Below, piece after piece: positions 53,289 through 62,811 of a DNA stretch of 64,000 nucleotides. Both the position numbers and the translations under genes were made by a program. A model generated the notes under the pieces. It saw nothing but the letters and a program-made list of their open reading frames with translations. It did no database searches and was not told the DNA's origin. Position 1 is the first letter of the stretch. Every line of letters begins with the position of its first letter. The DNA comes from Leidyana gryllorum EB-2025a (taxonomy: Eukaryota; Apicomplexa): positions 1,116,001 to 1,180,000 of the forward strand of contig JBLWGC010000104.1 of NCBI GenBank assembly GCA_048772705.1. Direction: 5' to 3'.

Positions 53289-53869
53289 CTATGTTACGAG
53301 GTGCTTGGAGGCCAGTTGTTGCACGCGACGCTCAAAGGCAGCGTTGTACAATGTAGCGTTGTAGTCGTGGAAAGGATTGAGTTGCAGCTGAGATATCGGC
53401 GAATTAGAAGGGCACAGGCTCGATCGATCAGTACCTTAACGACTAGCTCATTCACCTCCGTGAGAAACTGCTTGACACCCTCTTCTGTGCGGGTTGGCCG
53501 GTGCAACAGTAGGAGCTTGGTGTGATTTGCGGACACGAATGCCGATACACAGCCGCGCGACGAGCGTTCTACGGTTCTACAGTACCTAAGGCAGTAGCAC
53601 AATGGACGGAGAGTAGAGAGTGAACACGTATGGGAAGGAGGGAGAGGAGGAGCTCACATGTTGGGTGTTCCCCAAACGGCGAGGTCGACAGCCTCGAGAG
53701 CTGCAAGGCATAGGAACTGGTCAGAAGCTGATCCGGCGAGATCCTCGCGCTTCGGTGCGAGTTGGTGAGCGAGGTTCGTTTCGAACAAAAGGGCATCGCC
53801 CTTGCCGACGATGACCAGAAGCAGTGGCTGTGCCGAGTTGGGTTGGTTGGGAGGGCGAGGAGAGGCCAT
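53289..53869 (-). CDS. TRAPPC2: TRAPP complex subunit 2 (sedlin)
   Basis: Three exons (53658-53869, 53435-53585, 53289-53387) give 153 residues. TRAPPC2 has a longin-like fold and helps tether ER-to-Golgi vesicles. Visible are LLLVIVGKGDALLFETNL, FLCLAALEAVDLAVWGTPNMY (joined by the first splice), CVSAFVSANHTKLLLLH, EEGVKQFLTEVNELVVK and the family's ending NPFHDYNATLYNAAFERRVQQLASKHL. Length matches the family (about 140 residues). The downstream GPHR gene starts 99 bases away on the same strand. Confidence 0.92.
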
Positions 53870-54331
53870 TTTTTTTGGTGGTCAGCAAGGTGTCAGGAGG
53901 GATCGGCGAACAGCGAGCAAAGGGACAAAGGGCAAAGGAGATCGATAGATGGTCAAAGCGAGTCAAATATACGCAGCTGGCGCGCAGGCCGAGGCAAGAT
54001 GCCGGCGGCCGTCAGTAGACAGACGAACAGACAGATACGGGCAACAGAATACGTAAGGCGAGCAGCGCCTGCAGAATAGCGGTAGAGTGAATGAGAGTAC
54101 AGTGATGTAGTCAGAGTCAAAGAGTGAGACGCGTTCTTTTGATTTGACTTCAACTTCGGCTTCGACGCTTCGTCGGTCTCATCCTATCAGCATTAGGGAG
54201 GAGCAACCGTTGCACTTTTGCGCCGATTGTCGCTGTGGAGGCCAGCCGCCCCGGCCGTCCTTGCGGGTTTGAACCGATTGATGCTGCAGGAAGCACAAGA
54301 AGATGGCTTTGTCGTCTCGGGCGTCGTCGAA
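53870..54331. other. Intergenic region upstream of TRAPPC2
   Basis: The 462 bases lie between the TRAPPC2 start and the 3' end of the PP2C gene, both on the minus strand. The plus strand is purine-rich (GA tracts) over about 53880-54120. No gene or conserved motif is recognised. Confidence 0.4.
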
Positions 54332-56086
54332 TCAGTCGGTCAGTTTACACAGAGGTGGTGCCGTATTAGTAGTGGGAGAGGTAGCAGTCGAGTCTGTGGA
54401 GAAGAGGCGGCGTATGGCTTGTCGCACTTTTACTCTAAGTCGGCTCTTGGGTTCGACGGACGACTTGCGTGTGTTGACAGTGTTGCCAGCCCCGAGTGAA
54501 GGCCAAGAGCGAAACAGATTAATGACTCCGGCGAAGAAGATAATTATGCAGGTTACGTTATCAGTGCTACTGTTGGATATGGCAGCGAAGGTCAGTAAAC
54601 GAGCACTCCCCCGGCAGAGGCGCAACAGATTTGGTGTTAGTCTCGGGAGAGTCCCGTCGACGTCGGTGGCTTCATATTTCTGTATCAGGTGGTCGGCGAT
54701 CGTTCTGTAGACCGTTTGGGGAGGGAGAACATCCCACAGTCCATCTGAGGCGATCACCAGGAATTCCTCGTCGCCTTGAAGTTGGAACTCAGAGACTTCC
54801 GGCGTAGCAATCACCCATTGTTTCAGGTGTCGATCGCCGATCGCACGAGACACTGACAAAACTCCATTGACGCGGCCGATTTTCCGGCCGCTCGCTCGGA
54901 TGTATTGTTTGGAAACCATTCCTCCCGCGGCCTCCACCCGCCTCCTTTCGTCCGAGCGCAAAGGTTTATGAGGTCGGACCAGTCGAACTGCTCGTCCACG
55001 GGCAAATAACCAGGCTTCCGAGTCACCAACATGAGTGGTCCAAACCTTTCCCGTTCGTGGCTGAGCCAAGAGACATGTGACAGTTGTACCCACTTTGGCA
55101 CTATTGGCGGTTTGGTGTAAGCCCATTGAGACTGTCAGTCGGGCAGTCGCGGCATCAGGTAGAGAATAAGACGGAGGCTGGCCCAACGATCCCGTGGAAC
55201 TAATGGTGGATGGGGAAGACGGACTTGAATGCGACAAGGTGAATAAGCGGTCGGTTTCCAGCATTGCAAAGTGCATCGCATCCGAGATACTCGGTCGACG
55301 GACCAGCTCGTCTGCCAAAATTGCGTGGAAGTGCCGCCGAGCAAAGTCAGCTGCAGCCAATCCCCCATGACCGTCAAAGACAGCGTACATTTGCAGCGGA
55401 CCTCCAAACAGTGGGGACGTCGCACTCATACACGACGAAGATGAAGTTGCGACAGAAACCGACCTCGACCCTACCGAAGAAGAAAGGGTACGCGTCTCCG
55501 TCCGACTGTGACTTTGGCTGCGGCTGCGACTCTGACATTGGCAATAAGCATGTTGTTGGTGTTCGCCGGGGCTCGTTGCCGCGGTCCCGGCTGCGGTGGC
55601 AGTCAAACTGCTCCCGCTGCCGCTGCTGTTCCCAGTGCTGCCCCCGCCTCCGCTCGCCGGAATGCAGGGAGGCAGTGCCGCCGCACTCGGCCTCGGGCGC
55701 CTCTTTCGACGTAGAAGATCCAATACGATGCTGTAGGCGTCTTCAAGTCTGAGTCGTCGTCCGATATCAGACGCCACGTCGTAGCCGATGGGTCCCAGAT
55801 AGTCAGAAACCTCAGACTCGGGCGGCAACAGACTTCCGAAAGGCGCCTCCGCGCGAACACAGTCAGCACACGCCGAGTGCAGCCTCTTTAGAGTAGCCGA
55901 TGTTGTAGTCTGCTCAGCACTCACATCCGACCAACTCGACTGTTGGTGAAATTGGTGCTGCGTCACGCCTACCGCGACCGACTCTTTCTTCGGGACGGCT
56001 TGAGATTGCGCTCGCCGGTGACTTGGATAAGGGAGAACAGAAGGCCGAGTTGGTGCCAACGACCTAGAAGGCTTTAGAACTTCCAT
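54332..56086 (-). CDS. PP2C (PPM) family protein phosphatase
   Basis: I use the ATG at 56086, giving about 584 residues; a second in-frame ATG at 56122 would add 12 residues and overlap the neighbour. PP2C motifs are present in order: the RRLRLEDAYSI segment that replaces the usual RxxMED, MYAVFDGHGG, TTVTCLLAQ, WTTHVGDSEAWL, SVSRAIGD, VIASDGLWDVL and TDNVTCI, with the metal-binding aspartates in place. It dephosphorylates Ser/Thr with two metal ions. A Ser/Thr/Gly-rich insert of about 100 residues separates LEDAY from the DGHGG block, with a CQCQSRSRSQSHSRTE stretch. The N-terminus is basic and Ser-rich without a transmembrane helix. Confidence 0.85.
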   Translation of the reverse strand: MEVLKPSRSLAPTRPSVLPYPSHRRAQSQAVPKKESVAVGVTQHQFHQQSSWSDVSAEQTTTSATLKRLHSACADCVRAEAPFGSLLPPESEVSDYLGPIGYDVASDIGRRLRLEDAYSIVLDLLRRKRRPRPSAAALPPCIPASGGGGSTGNSSGSGSSLTATAAGTAATSPGEHQQHAYCQCQSRSRSQSHSRTETRTLSSSVGSRSVSVATSSSSCMSATSPLFGGPLQMYAVFDGHGGLAAADFARRHFHAILADELVRRPSISDAMHFAMLETDRLFTLSHSSPSSPSTISSTGSLGQPPSYSLPDAATARLTVSMGLHQTANSAKVGTTVTCLLAQPRTGKVWTTHVGDSEAWLFARGRAVRLVRPHKPLRSDERRRVEAAGGMVSKQYIRASGRKIGRVNGVLSVSRAIGDRHLKQWVIATPEVSEFQLQGDEEFLVIASDGLWDVLPPQTVYRTIADHLIQKYEATDVDGTLPRLTPNLLRLCRGSARLLTFAAISNSSTDNVTCIIIFFAGVINLFRSWPSLGAGNTVNTRKSSVEPKSRLRVKVRQAIRRLFSTDSTATSPTTNTAPPLCKLTD

Positions 56087-56088
56087 TG

Positions 56089-57219
56089 ATGGCCCAAATG
56101 CCAAGCGAACTCCATCAGCCATCCGCAGCCCGAAAACTGCCACCAAATAACGCGGCTCGCAGACGACTACACTCCATCTCCATCGCCGATGTTCAACGTC
56201 AACGAGTCACCATCCCTACACCACGCTGTCTACGCCCTTGTGGCCCCTGTTTACTAACTCCTGAAGAAGTACCTCAATTTGTTCTCAACACCACTACTAA
56301 ACAGGTCGAAGCACATCAGGATACTAAAGCGCCCGTTGGCCACACATCTGGGCCTAACCTCTTCCATGAAGCGTCCGCTCCCGATGTGTTATTAGCACCG
56401 AGCAGACGACGACGTCTCTTGCCCACACCGCCCTCTTCTGTCATCAAACTCGCAGACTGCGAGCTTGCAGCCAGTGCCGAGGATCTCCGACACCGCCAAG
56501 CAAAAGAACCTTCTTGCCCTGCTGATGCTCATAACCTTCTCACTCCTCCCCGAGGACGAGGCTACCTGGAAGGGGGCAGGGCTGGAGGCAGAAGCGCTGG
56601 CACTGTGTGGCATCCACGCTTGGCTGCCTCGGCCACCATATCTACAGCACCGGATCAGCACAACCCAATCCGTGTTCCCACAAGAAGCCGATCTCCGCCA
56701 TGTGGTACCCTCACGTCCGTAATCACGGGTGCGATCGCCGCTGGCGCTACCGCGACAAATAGTCGCACTGAATGCGACGCGTGCCCCTATTGTTCAGATC
56801 GATGCATCTGGCCCTTGTGCATCAAATGTCGAATCAAGTTGCAGAATATAGAACCTACTGTTCTCGCTGGTAAGCGAACCTTTAGACTTCCGATCTACTT
56901 CCATCATATAGGGGGACAGCGGACTGCGTATAGTATTTGTGAAGTCAAGCGTCACTGCACAGCGGATAGTTTGTGGATTTGTGCTCACAATCAGGTCTAC
57001 GATGCCACGCCTATTCTTGCTTGGCATCCAGGCGGGGTGAAACTGTTGCTCAAGAAGGTTGGTTTTGACGCCACGGCAGACTATAACTTTCACTCGGAAC
57101 GTGCGCAAAAGAAGGTCTGGGAACCTTTAAAGATCGGAACTGTGACTCCGTGCTACCGGGGAACGCCAACTTATCGACCGCCACCCCAACAAAAATGGGA
57201 GAAATGCAGAATTATGTAA
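56089..57219 (+). CDS. Protein with C-terminal cytochrome b5-like haem-binding domain
   Basis: The 376-residue frame starts at the ATG at 56089, only two bases from the divergent PP2C start. Its first 215 residues are low complexity, basic and Pro/Ser-rich. A small Cys cluster (CDACPYCSDRCIWPLCIKCR, about residues 225-245) may bind zinc. The C-terminal 110 residues form a cytochrome b5-like domain: SLWICAHNQVYDATPILAWHPGGVKLLLKKVGFDATADY followed by FHSERAQKKVWEPLKIG, with the His of HPGG and the second haem-ligand His in FHSE. The combination of Cys cluster and b5 domain is unusual; the protein probably carries electrons in an unknown reaction. Confidence 0.75.
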   Translation: MAQMPSELHQPSAARKLPPNNAARRRLHSISIADVQRQRVTIPTPRCLRPCGPCLLTPEEVPQFVLNTTTKQVEAHQDTKAPVGHTSGPNLFHEASAPDVLLAPSRRRRLLPTPPSSVIKLADCELAASAEDLRHRQAKEPSCPADAHNLLTPPRGRGYLEGGRAGGRSAGTVWHPRLAASATISTAPDQHNPIRVPTRSRSPPCGTLTSVITGAIAAGATATNSRTECDACPYCSDRCIWPLCIKCRIKLQNIEPTVLAGKRTFRLPIYFHHIGGQRTAYSICEVKRHCTADSLWICAHNQVYDATPILAWHPGGVKLLLKKVGFDATADYNFHSERAQKKVWEPLKIGTVTPCYRGTPTYRPPPQQKWEKCRIM

Positions 57220-57239
57220 CTTAGCCCTCGCTGCAGCTA

Positions 57240-57590
57240 TCATTCCGTTACGATATTGACATTTTGTTGGTAACATCGTCCGATCGTAGCTGTCCATTCT
57301 GATAGCTCCCGGACGTTGGTCCAATTTGGTAGATTTAGACCGCAAACATATCCACTTGATTGCTGGACACACTCATCCAAGTCTTCCAAAGAACTTGTAG
57401 GACATCCTAGCCAATGTGTTGGACAATACTTGTTGGCGCACTCTAAACTGTCGATCACGTTGCCAGCAGCATCACGCGTCTGTATCAGCTGCATACACAC
57501 GCATACAGCGGCTGACTTGAAGTGATTCGTGGGTGCCGCACCGCCGGCGCACACAACCGCACCCAATATAGATATAGAGCACCAACGCAT
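57240..57590 (-). CDS. Small secreted cysteine-rich protein
   Basis: A single exon of 116 residues from the ATG at 57590. It has a signal-peptide-like start (MRWCSISILGAVVCAGGAAP), and the mature part holds eight or more cysteines in VCVCMQ, ECANKYC, LGCPTS, DECVQQ, YVCGLN and RCYQQ contexts, likely disulfide-bonded. No family recognised. It is convergent with the cytochrome b5 gene; stops are 20 bases apart. Confidence 0.6.
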   Translation of the reverse strand: MRWCSISILGAVVCAGGAAPTNHFKSAAVCVCMQLIQTRDAAGNVIDSLECANKYCPTHWLGCPTSSLEDLDECVQQSSGYVCGLNLPNWTNVRELSEWTATIGRCYQQNVNIVTE

Positions 57591-57649
57591 TCAAAAACCA
57601 AAACTAAATTCATTTGACACACGTGTGCTACATACTATTTGAAATCAAG

Positions 57650-58433
57650 ATGGTGTTCGGACGTCAACGTCGACCTAATGGCTCGGACGGTGGGCTTCGT
57701 ATCAATTAGAGGATGCATATCGTGGTATAGAAAGCGGTCAGGCACTGTCGCCTTTTGACTCCTTCATGACGCCCTTTGGAAGCGGATTCGGTGATAATTG
57801 TGAGTATATGCTGCTCTGCGGTACGACATGATATCAAAGGGTTGTCAAGGTCGTTCTTCGGCCGTGATGATGGCTTTTTTGGCTCTATGAGACCCTTCAT
57901 GGACCACCATCACAGCATGGACGCATTCACCGATCCCAATCGGTTCGCTGATTTCTGTGCTCCAGAGGCACCACAGGGCACTCGAGGACAATATCACAGC
58001 CAAGTAATGGTTATGTCGTCCTCAACAGGCCCTGATGGGAAACCCAGAACTACACGATACATGCAAAGTACCAGTGGCGACGCGGACCGACAACTCCGCC
58101 AAGTACATCAAGCCTACTCGGATAGCGCTACTGGGCTGGACCGTATGGCATTAGAGAGACACGTAGCGGATCAGGGGCGCCGAGTCGTACGTGAAGTCAA
58201 TCGTCGCACTGGCGAAGAGAATCGAACAGACAATTATCGCGGATTGGACGAGAGTATGTTCAGAAGGATTTTGGTTTCCCATTTCTCACGTGTCTACTTC
58301 AGGCCAGCGAGACAACTTTGACACTCTGTGGGCGCAGCAGACGCGCAGCGCTATTGGCGATGCATATTCGCCGCTTTCGCGCGACTACAGGCGACAGCAT
58401 CCTCATCATCAACAGATTAGTGACCGTCATTGA
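57650..58433 (+). CDS. Myeloid leukemia factor (MLF1)-like protein
   Basis: Four exons (57650-57662, 57710-57799, 57840-58253, 58303-58433) give 215 residues. The first exon is 13 nt. The MLF hallmark is visible: SQVMVMSSSTGPDGKPRTTRYMQS, QAYSDSATGLDRMALERHVADQGRRVVREVNRRTGEENRTDNYRGLDESQRDNFDTLW. The N-terminal part is F/G/D-rich (SLSRSFFGRDDGFFG-like), as in other MLFs. MLF proteins are adaptor/chaperone-associated factors of the nucleus and cytoplasm. All four joins restore phase. Confidence 0.82.
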
Positions 58434-58799
58434 GTTTGCGCGAAGAGGAGGACTGATGGAGTTCGTTTGTCGGTTGAGCGGATGGTGTGGTTGTGAGCAA
58501 AGCGGCTGACTAGTGATGGCCGATCGAGGTGTTTGACATAGTTTATCTTTCACGTGTTGATGCTTTGGTGTGGATGGCTGGATTGAACAGCCTGCCTTGT
58601 GCTCTCTCTGATTCGAAACTCTCATTCTAACATATGAGCGCTGTGAGACTCTAAGTCTCAGCACACTACACAGTGATATTCTTGATACCGCAAGACACAT
58701 GGTAAAAGGTGCATAACAAGGCAGACACGGCGGATTTGTCGACACAAACACATGTTACCAAATTGATTAGAATTTGTTGTTTGATTCAGGTGTTTTGCA
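58434..58799. other. Intergenic region between MLF1-like and L-serine dehydratase genes
   Basis: The 366 bases contain no supported gene. They should carry the MLF 3' end and the promoter of the L-serine dehydratase gene. Confidence 0.4.
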
Positions 58800-60698
58800 A
58801 TGACCACTATCGCTGCCTGCCTTGCTGCGGGTCACCACGACATTGAGGGATGTGTGGTCGGTACAACGGAAGTGGTTCCAGTACCTATAGCCGCGGCGCC
58901 TTCTCTTGGCGCTAAACGTGGCTCGAAGACATACATTGGATCCAAGAGTCAATTGGCAGAATCTTTGCAATTGGCCAGCAAAGAGGACTTATTCCATCAG
59001 CCCCATGTAGCGACCTCTCCAACGGCGCCCATCGCGACATCAATTTTTGACTTGTTCAAAGTCGGTCCCGGTCCATCAAGCTCCCACACAATAGGTCCGA
59101 TGAAAGCATCTTTTGATTTTCTTCAGGATCTGCGTCAACAGTTCGGTGACTCCGACCTTTCACGGAGTAACGGACGTCGATACCGGGTTGAGGTTCATTT
59201 GTTCGGGTCGTTGAGCGCTACAGGGAAAGGACACGGGACCGACATTGCTTTGGTCGGCGGTTTGTTGGGGTGGCTGCCCCCAACGTGTGACCCACACGCT
59301 TTGGCCAGTTTGATGACCAAGCCGGGGCAAGTGTATAGATTGCCAATCTGCACCGAAGCCAATGCATCTCCTTCATCTGATGGAGGCCAATCGAGCGAGA
59401 GTCAAGTACTCCAAGAACTAGACAATGAGGACCACTTCAGCGACAATTCACAAGGTCCGGAGAGAAAAATGACTACGGGATCAAGTAGTGACTATCGAGT
59501 TTACGTAAGTCTCACTCACTGTGGGTGCCGTTGACTTGCCGAATTCTCCGTGCCTACCAACCTGGTGTGTGTGTGTGTCTGATGTGTCGGTGTCGGCGAG
59601 GTCTTGAAATAAGTATTTATGCAGTATGATGTGGATAAAGTGGCAGTGGGGGCGGAGTCATTCGTGTGGCACGACCCCAACGAGGAAACAGGGTACCCAC
59701 ATCCCAACACAGTGGTGTTAAAGTTTATTGACGACTCCGAGAAAGTTTGTTTGGAGGGAGAGTATTACTCCGTCGGTGGAGGTTTTATCCAGAAAAAAGG
59801 ACACAAAGCAGAAGATGCCCGTGATATCATTCCCCCCTATCCGTACACGAACTTCGCTGAGGTGGCCGCCCATATGGCTGCGGATCCCTCTTTGACTTGG
59901 GCTGAACTGATGATGGAGAATGAGATCGCGCTGAGCGGAATGAGCAGAGAAGACGTCGAGACAAATTTGGATTCCATCATCTCCTACATGGAACGCGCGG
60001 TCGAGAGAGGTTTAGCGACACGGGGAAAGCTCCCCGGTCCCATCAAGCTCGATCGCAAGGCAGCGGACATTTATGAGCACGCCCGTCGGAACAATCTGAG
60101 AGCCGACAACTTTCTGAATTTTCTGAACGCGTACTGCTGTGCCGCCAGTGAAGAGAATGCTGCGGGCCATGTGGTGGTGACGGCTCCGACAAGCGGAGCC
60201 TCTGGAGTCTTCCCGGGCTTGATCTACTTCATGAAACATCATCTATTTTACAGTCCCAAGGCGATCCGAGAGTCAATGATGGTCGGTGCTTGCATAGGGT
60301 TTCTGGTAAAGAGGAACGCTTCAATTAGCGGTGCGGAGATGGGCTGCATGGGCGAAGTCGGCACCGCATCTGGAATGGGGGCTGCTATGCTTGCGTACGC
60401 CGCTGGCCTAACCCTCAGACAGATCGAGGCCGCTGCAGAGACAGCCATCGAACACCATCTCGGCTTGACTTGTGACCCTGTTGGAGGCTACGTTCAGGTG
60501 CCCTGCATCCAACGAAACCCCTTCGGAGCGGTCAAAGCATACAACGCTTACATGATGGCTGTGTCGCAACTCACAGAACATCAACTCCTCTCACTCGATC
60601 TCGTTATCAGGACCATGCGCGACACTGGCAATGATATGCACAAGAAGTACAAAGAGACCAGCGAAGGAGGGCTGGCCGCGAACTTTACATGTTGCTGA
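58800..60698 (+). CDS. L-serine dehydratase, bacterial-type iron-sulfur enzyme
   Basis: Two exons (58800-59504 and 59625-60698) joined by a 120-nt intron give 592 residues. The enzyme deaminates L-serine to pyruvate. The alpha/beta fused layout matches single-chain bacterial SdaA/SdaB: an N-terminal beta-type part with FKVGPGPSSSHTIGPM and HLFGSLSATGKGHGTD, then the alpha part with NFAEVAAHMA, TSGASGVFPGL, MGCMGEVGTASGM, TCDPVGG and CIQRNPFGAVKA. Cysteines in CCAASEEN, GCMGEVG and CDPVGG fit [4Fe-4S] cluster ligands. A hydrophilic Ser-rich insert of about 50 residues sits around the intron. The N-terminal 80 residues are extra. This form is mostly bacterial but known from some protists. Confidence 0.88.
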
Positions 60699-60868
60699 GT
60701 ACATTACTACATTTGTGCAGTGTGCAATTGCGCCGTGCGCAGTGCGTTATTTTTTTTGGCAGCGTGCAGACTGCACATTGTGCCCCTTAATGAGAATTTT
60801 AGATCTGACACCAACAGTACAAAAACCGAAATAATTGGCTCTGTCCTTTCTCACTTTGTCGAGCACTC

Positions 60869-62414
60869 ATGGCTGGTTCCGACTCTATCTTCAAGCGACA
60901 GGTCTCATTACAAGTGTTCTCGCGCTTCGGCTCGGCGCGCGATCTACTGCTCCCAAGCCGCTCCCGGTCTGCTTCTAGGGGAGAGAAGCAGCAGGGGGTG
61001 TCGGAGTCAGATCAAGAGACTACAAGTAGCTTCGAGCCCACCAATGTCCCTGCAATCCACACCTCCATAGCTGCATCTTCAAACAAGCTCACTCGACTTG
61101 AACAAGCCAATCTCACTGCCTGCTCGCTTTCTTACACAACCACTCAATTTCTGAGTCCGTTCTCATCCCGCTCTCCTGCTAGCCCTGTCTACGGGAAGTT
61201 ACACAAGCCTGGTAGGCACGGGATCCTCGAATGGGCTCCATCTGCATGCTCCGGTGCCCAGACCGACCCCCTGCTCATCGAATACTTCCCCATTCCTCCC
61301 TTTCGAAATGCTAATACCTGTTATTGCAGCCTTATTAACTCTTATACTTGATCTAGATGAAACCTGTGTTAGGAGTATGATTAATTACAAAGCTGCAAAT
61401 GCTACCGAGGACGTGTCTACGCACACCGACATCGGTCATGTTACTGTCTTTTACAGACCTTTTCTCATTACTATGCTTCGAGCACTTCGCTCTCTGAATG
61501 TGGAAATTCTTCTTTTCACCGCTAGTCACCAAGTAAGCCAATTACCCCCCATGCTGTTCACTGCGCCCGCGTACGCATTAAGTACCGTCTATGTGTGCAA
61601 TGTGCAACTAGAGCTACGCGATGTGCAACTAGAGATGCGCGATGTGCAATCGATAACTGCCGTGTGCGTCCGAAATGTGCCAACAGGAACCGCTATGGAC
61701 GAAATGTGTTCATCACCACGGCACCTTTCAGACTTATTCGGATGCCATATTGGATATTATCGACCCCGATCGAGAACTGATTTCCGAGAGATATTATAGA
61801 CACCATACCATTCCGCACCCAACGAAGCCTAATGTACTTTGCAAGGTAAGGAACAGCTCAGACGGTATCTGGGCACCTTGTAAGCGGCACGGGAACGTGC
61901 ACCCCACAGTATTTCCCAATCAAAGTGTTTACCCCACACACGCACTGTTCCTATGCTGACAAATGGCCCCACAATGTACTGACTTTCGAGTCGATATGTT
62001 GGTCCACAGGACCTTTCAATTCTGGGGAGGAACCTGAATCGGTGCCTCCTGATAGACGACTTGCCAGACACCTCTGTCCTTCAACCGACCAATGTATGGC
62101 CAATTATGCCTTACTCCAAATCTTTGAGGTGTGGTGCGGTTAGCAATGTGGTGGGGCGTCGTCTTCAGGAGGCCCGGTTCAGGAAGTTCTGTGCTCCGGT
62201 GGTGTTGTCGCCGTCGTTGTCGGGGTTGCAGCGTTCAGTCATGGGTGTTCAGCAACCAGACTACGCATTTCTCAACCTTTTCGCTCTCGTCAAGCTCCTC
62301 TTGCGGAGCGGTCTGGACGTACCGACATTCACTCAAAGGTTCCCGGTAAGTCTTTTGCACCATGCTGCACCATGGGCACAATCACTTGACAGAAGGAGGT
62401 CCGCTCGGCGCTAA
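60869..62414 (+). CDS. FCP1/SCP-like HAD phosphatase
   Basis: Five exons (60869-61253, 61330-61532, 61732-61845, 62010-62138, 62232-62414) give about 337 residues. The catalytic LILDLDETCVRS (DxDxT) lies just after the first splice. Family motifs follow: FYRPFLITMLRAL, NVEILLFTASHQTYSDAILDIIDPD (joined by the second splice), ERYYRHHTI and KDLSILGRNLNRCLLIDDLP. Members dephosphorylate Ser/Thr in RNA polymerase II CTD or nuclear-envelope substrates. A Ser-rich N-terminus of about 125 residues precedes the domain, with no BRCT region as in FCP1. The second and third introns (199 and 164 nt) are long here, and the second contains tandem GTGCAAC-type repeats. Confidence 0.82.
61590..61690 (+). repeat. 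Short tandem repeats inside an intron of the phosphatase gene
   Basis: The word GATGTGCAACTAGAG recurs with small changes (at about 61620, 61636 and 61650), giving an imperfect array of units of about 20 bases. Related GTGTGCAATTGCGC words occur at about 60716-60745. Possible remnant of a dispersed repeat. Confidence 0.4.
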
Positions 62415-62811
62415 CAACTCAAACATCCAAATTGTGGCTTCCCAACCACAAACCAGAGGAAAACAAAGGTTGTCCGACCCCAAACGCGCAAAGATAAATA
62501 TTGTCCGGCTCACACCAATCAAACCAAGATACGGATCTCTTTCTCCTGCTTGGCTCGCTGTCTTTCTCCCGGGGTGTGGAATCGAAACAGCGCGGAGATA
62601 TATTGCTGCTTGTGCGGTCGGTGTGGTGCCGCTTTCCTACTCACTCATCCCCCTTCTCTCTCACTCTTTCACTCGAATTGCACAATTTATGTTGACAGAG
62701 GTGCGCGCGTCACCTGCCCGCTGCTGCACTCTGCTTTCTTCTGCTCTCTATACGAGACTCTTCTAGCGCGTTCAGTACAAATCTTGAGACTTACTAAAAA
62801 ATTATACGGCT
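62415..62811. other. Intergenic region before the tryptophanyl-tRNA synthetase gene
   Basis: The 397 bases contain only short frames without similarity and should include the WARS promoter and 5' leader. Confidence 0.4.

Noticed and set aside
55264-55752. Plus-strand frame antisense to the PP2C gene
   Set aside because: Cys/Arg-rich composition arises from the reverse of the Ser/Gly-rich insert; no start context or motif.
57663-57709. A 20-nt intron at the start of the MLF1-like gene (57690-57709)
   Set aside because: It would restore phase, but a 47-nt intron starting at 57663 also restores phase and fits the genome's intron lengths, so I used that.
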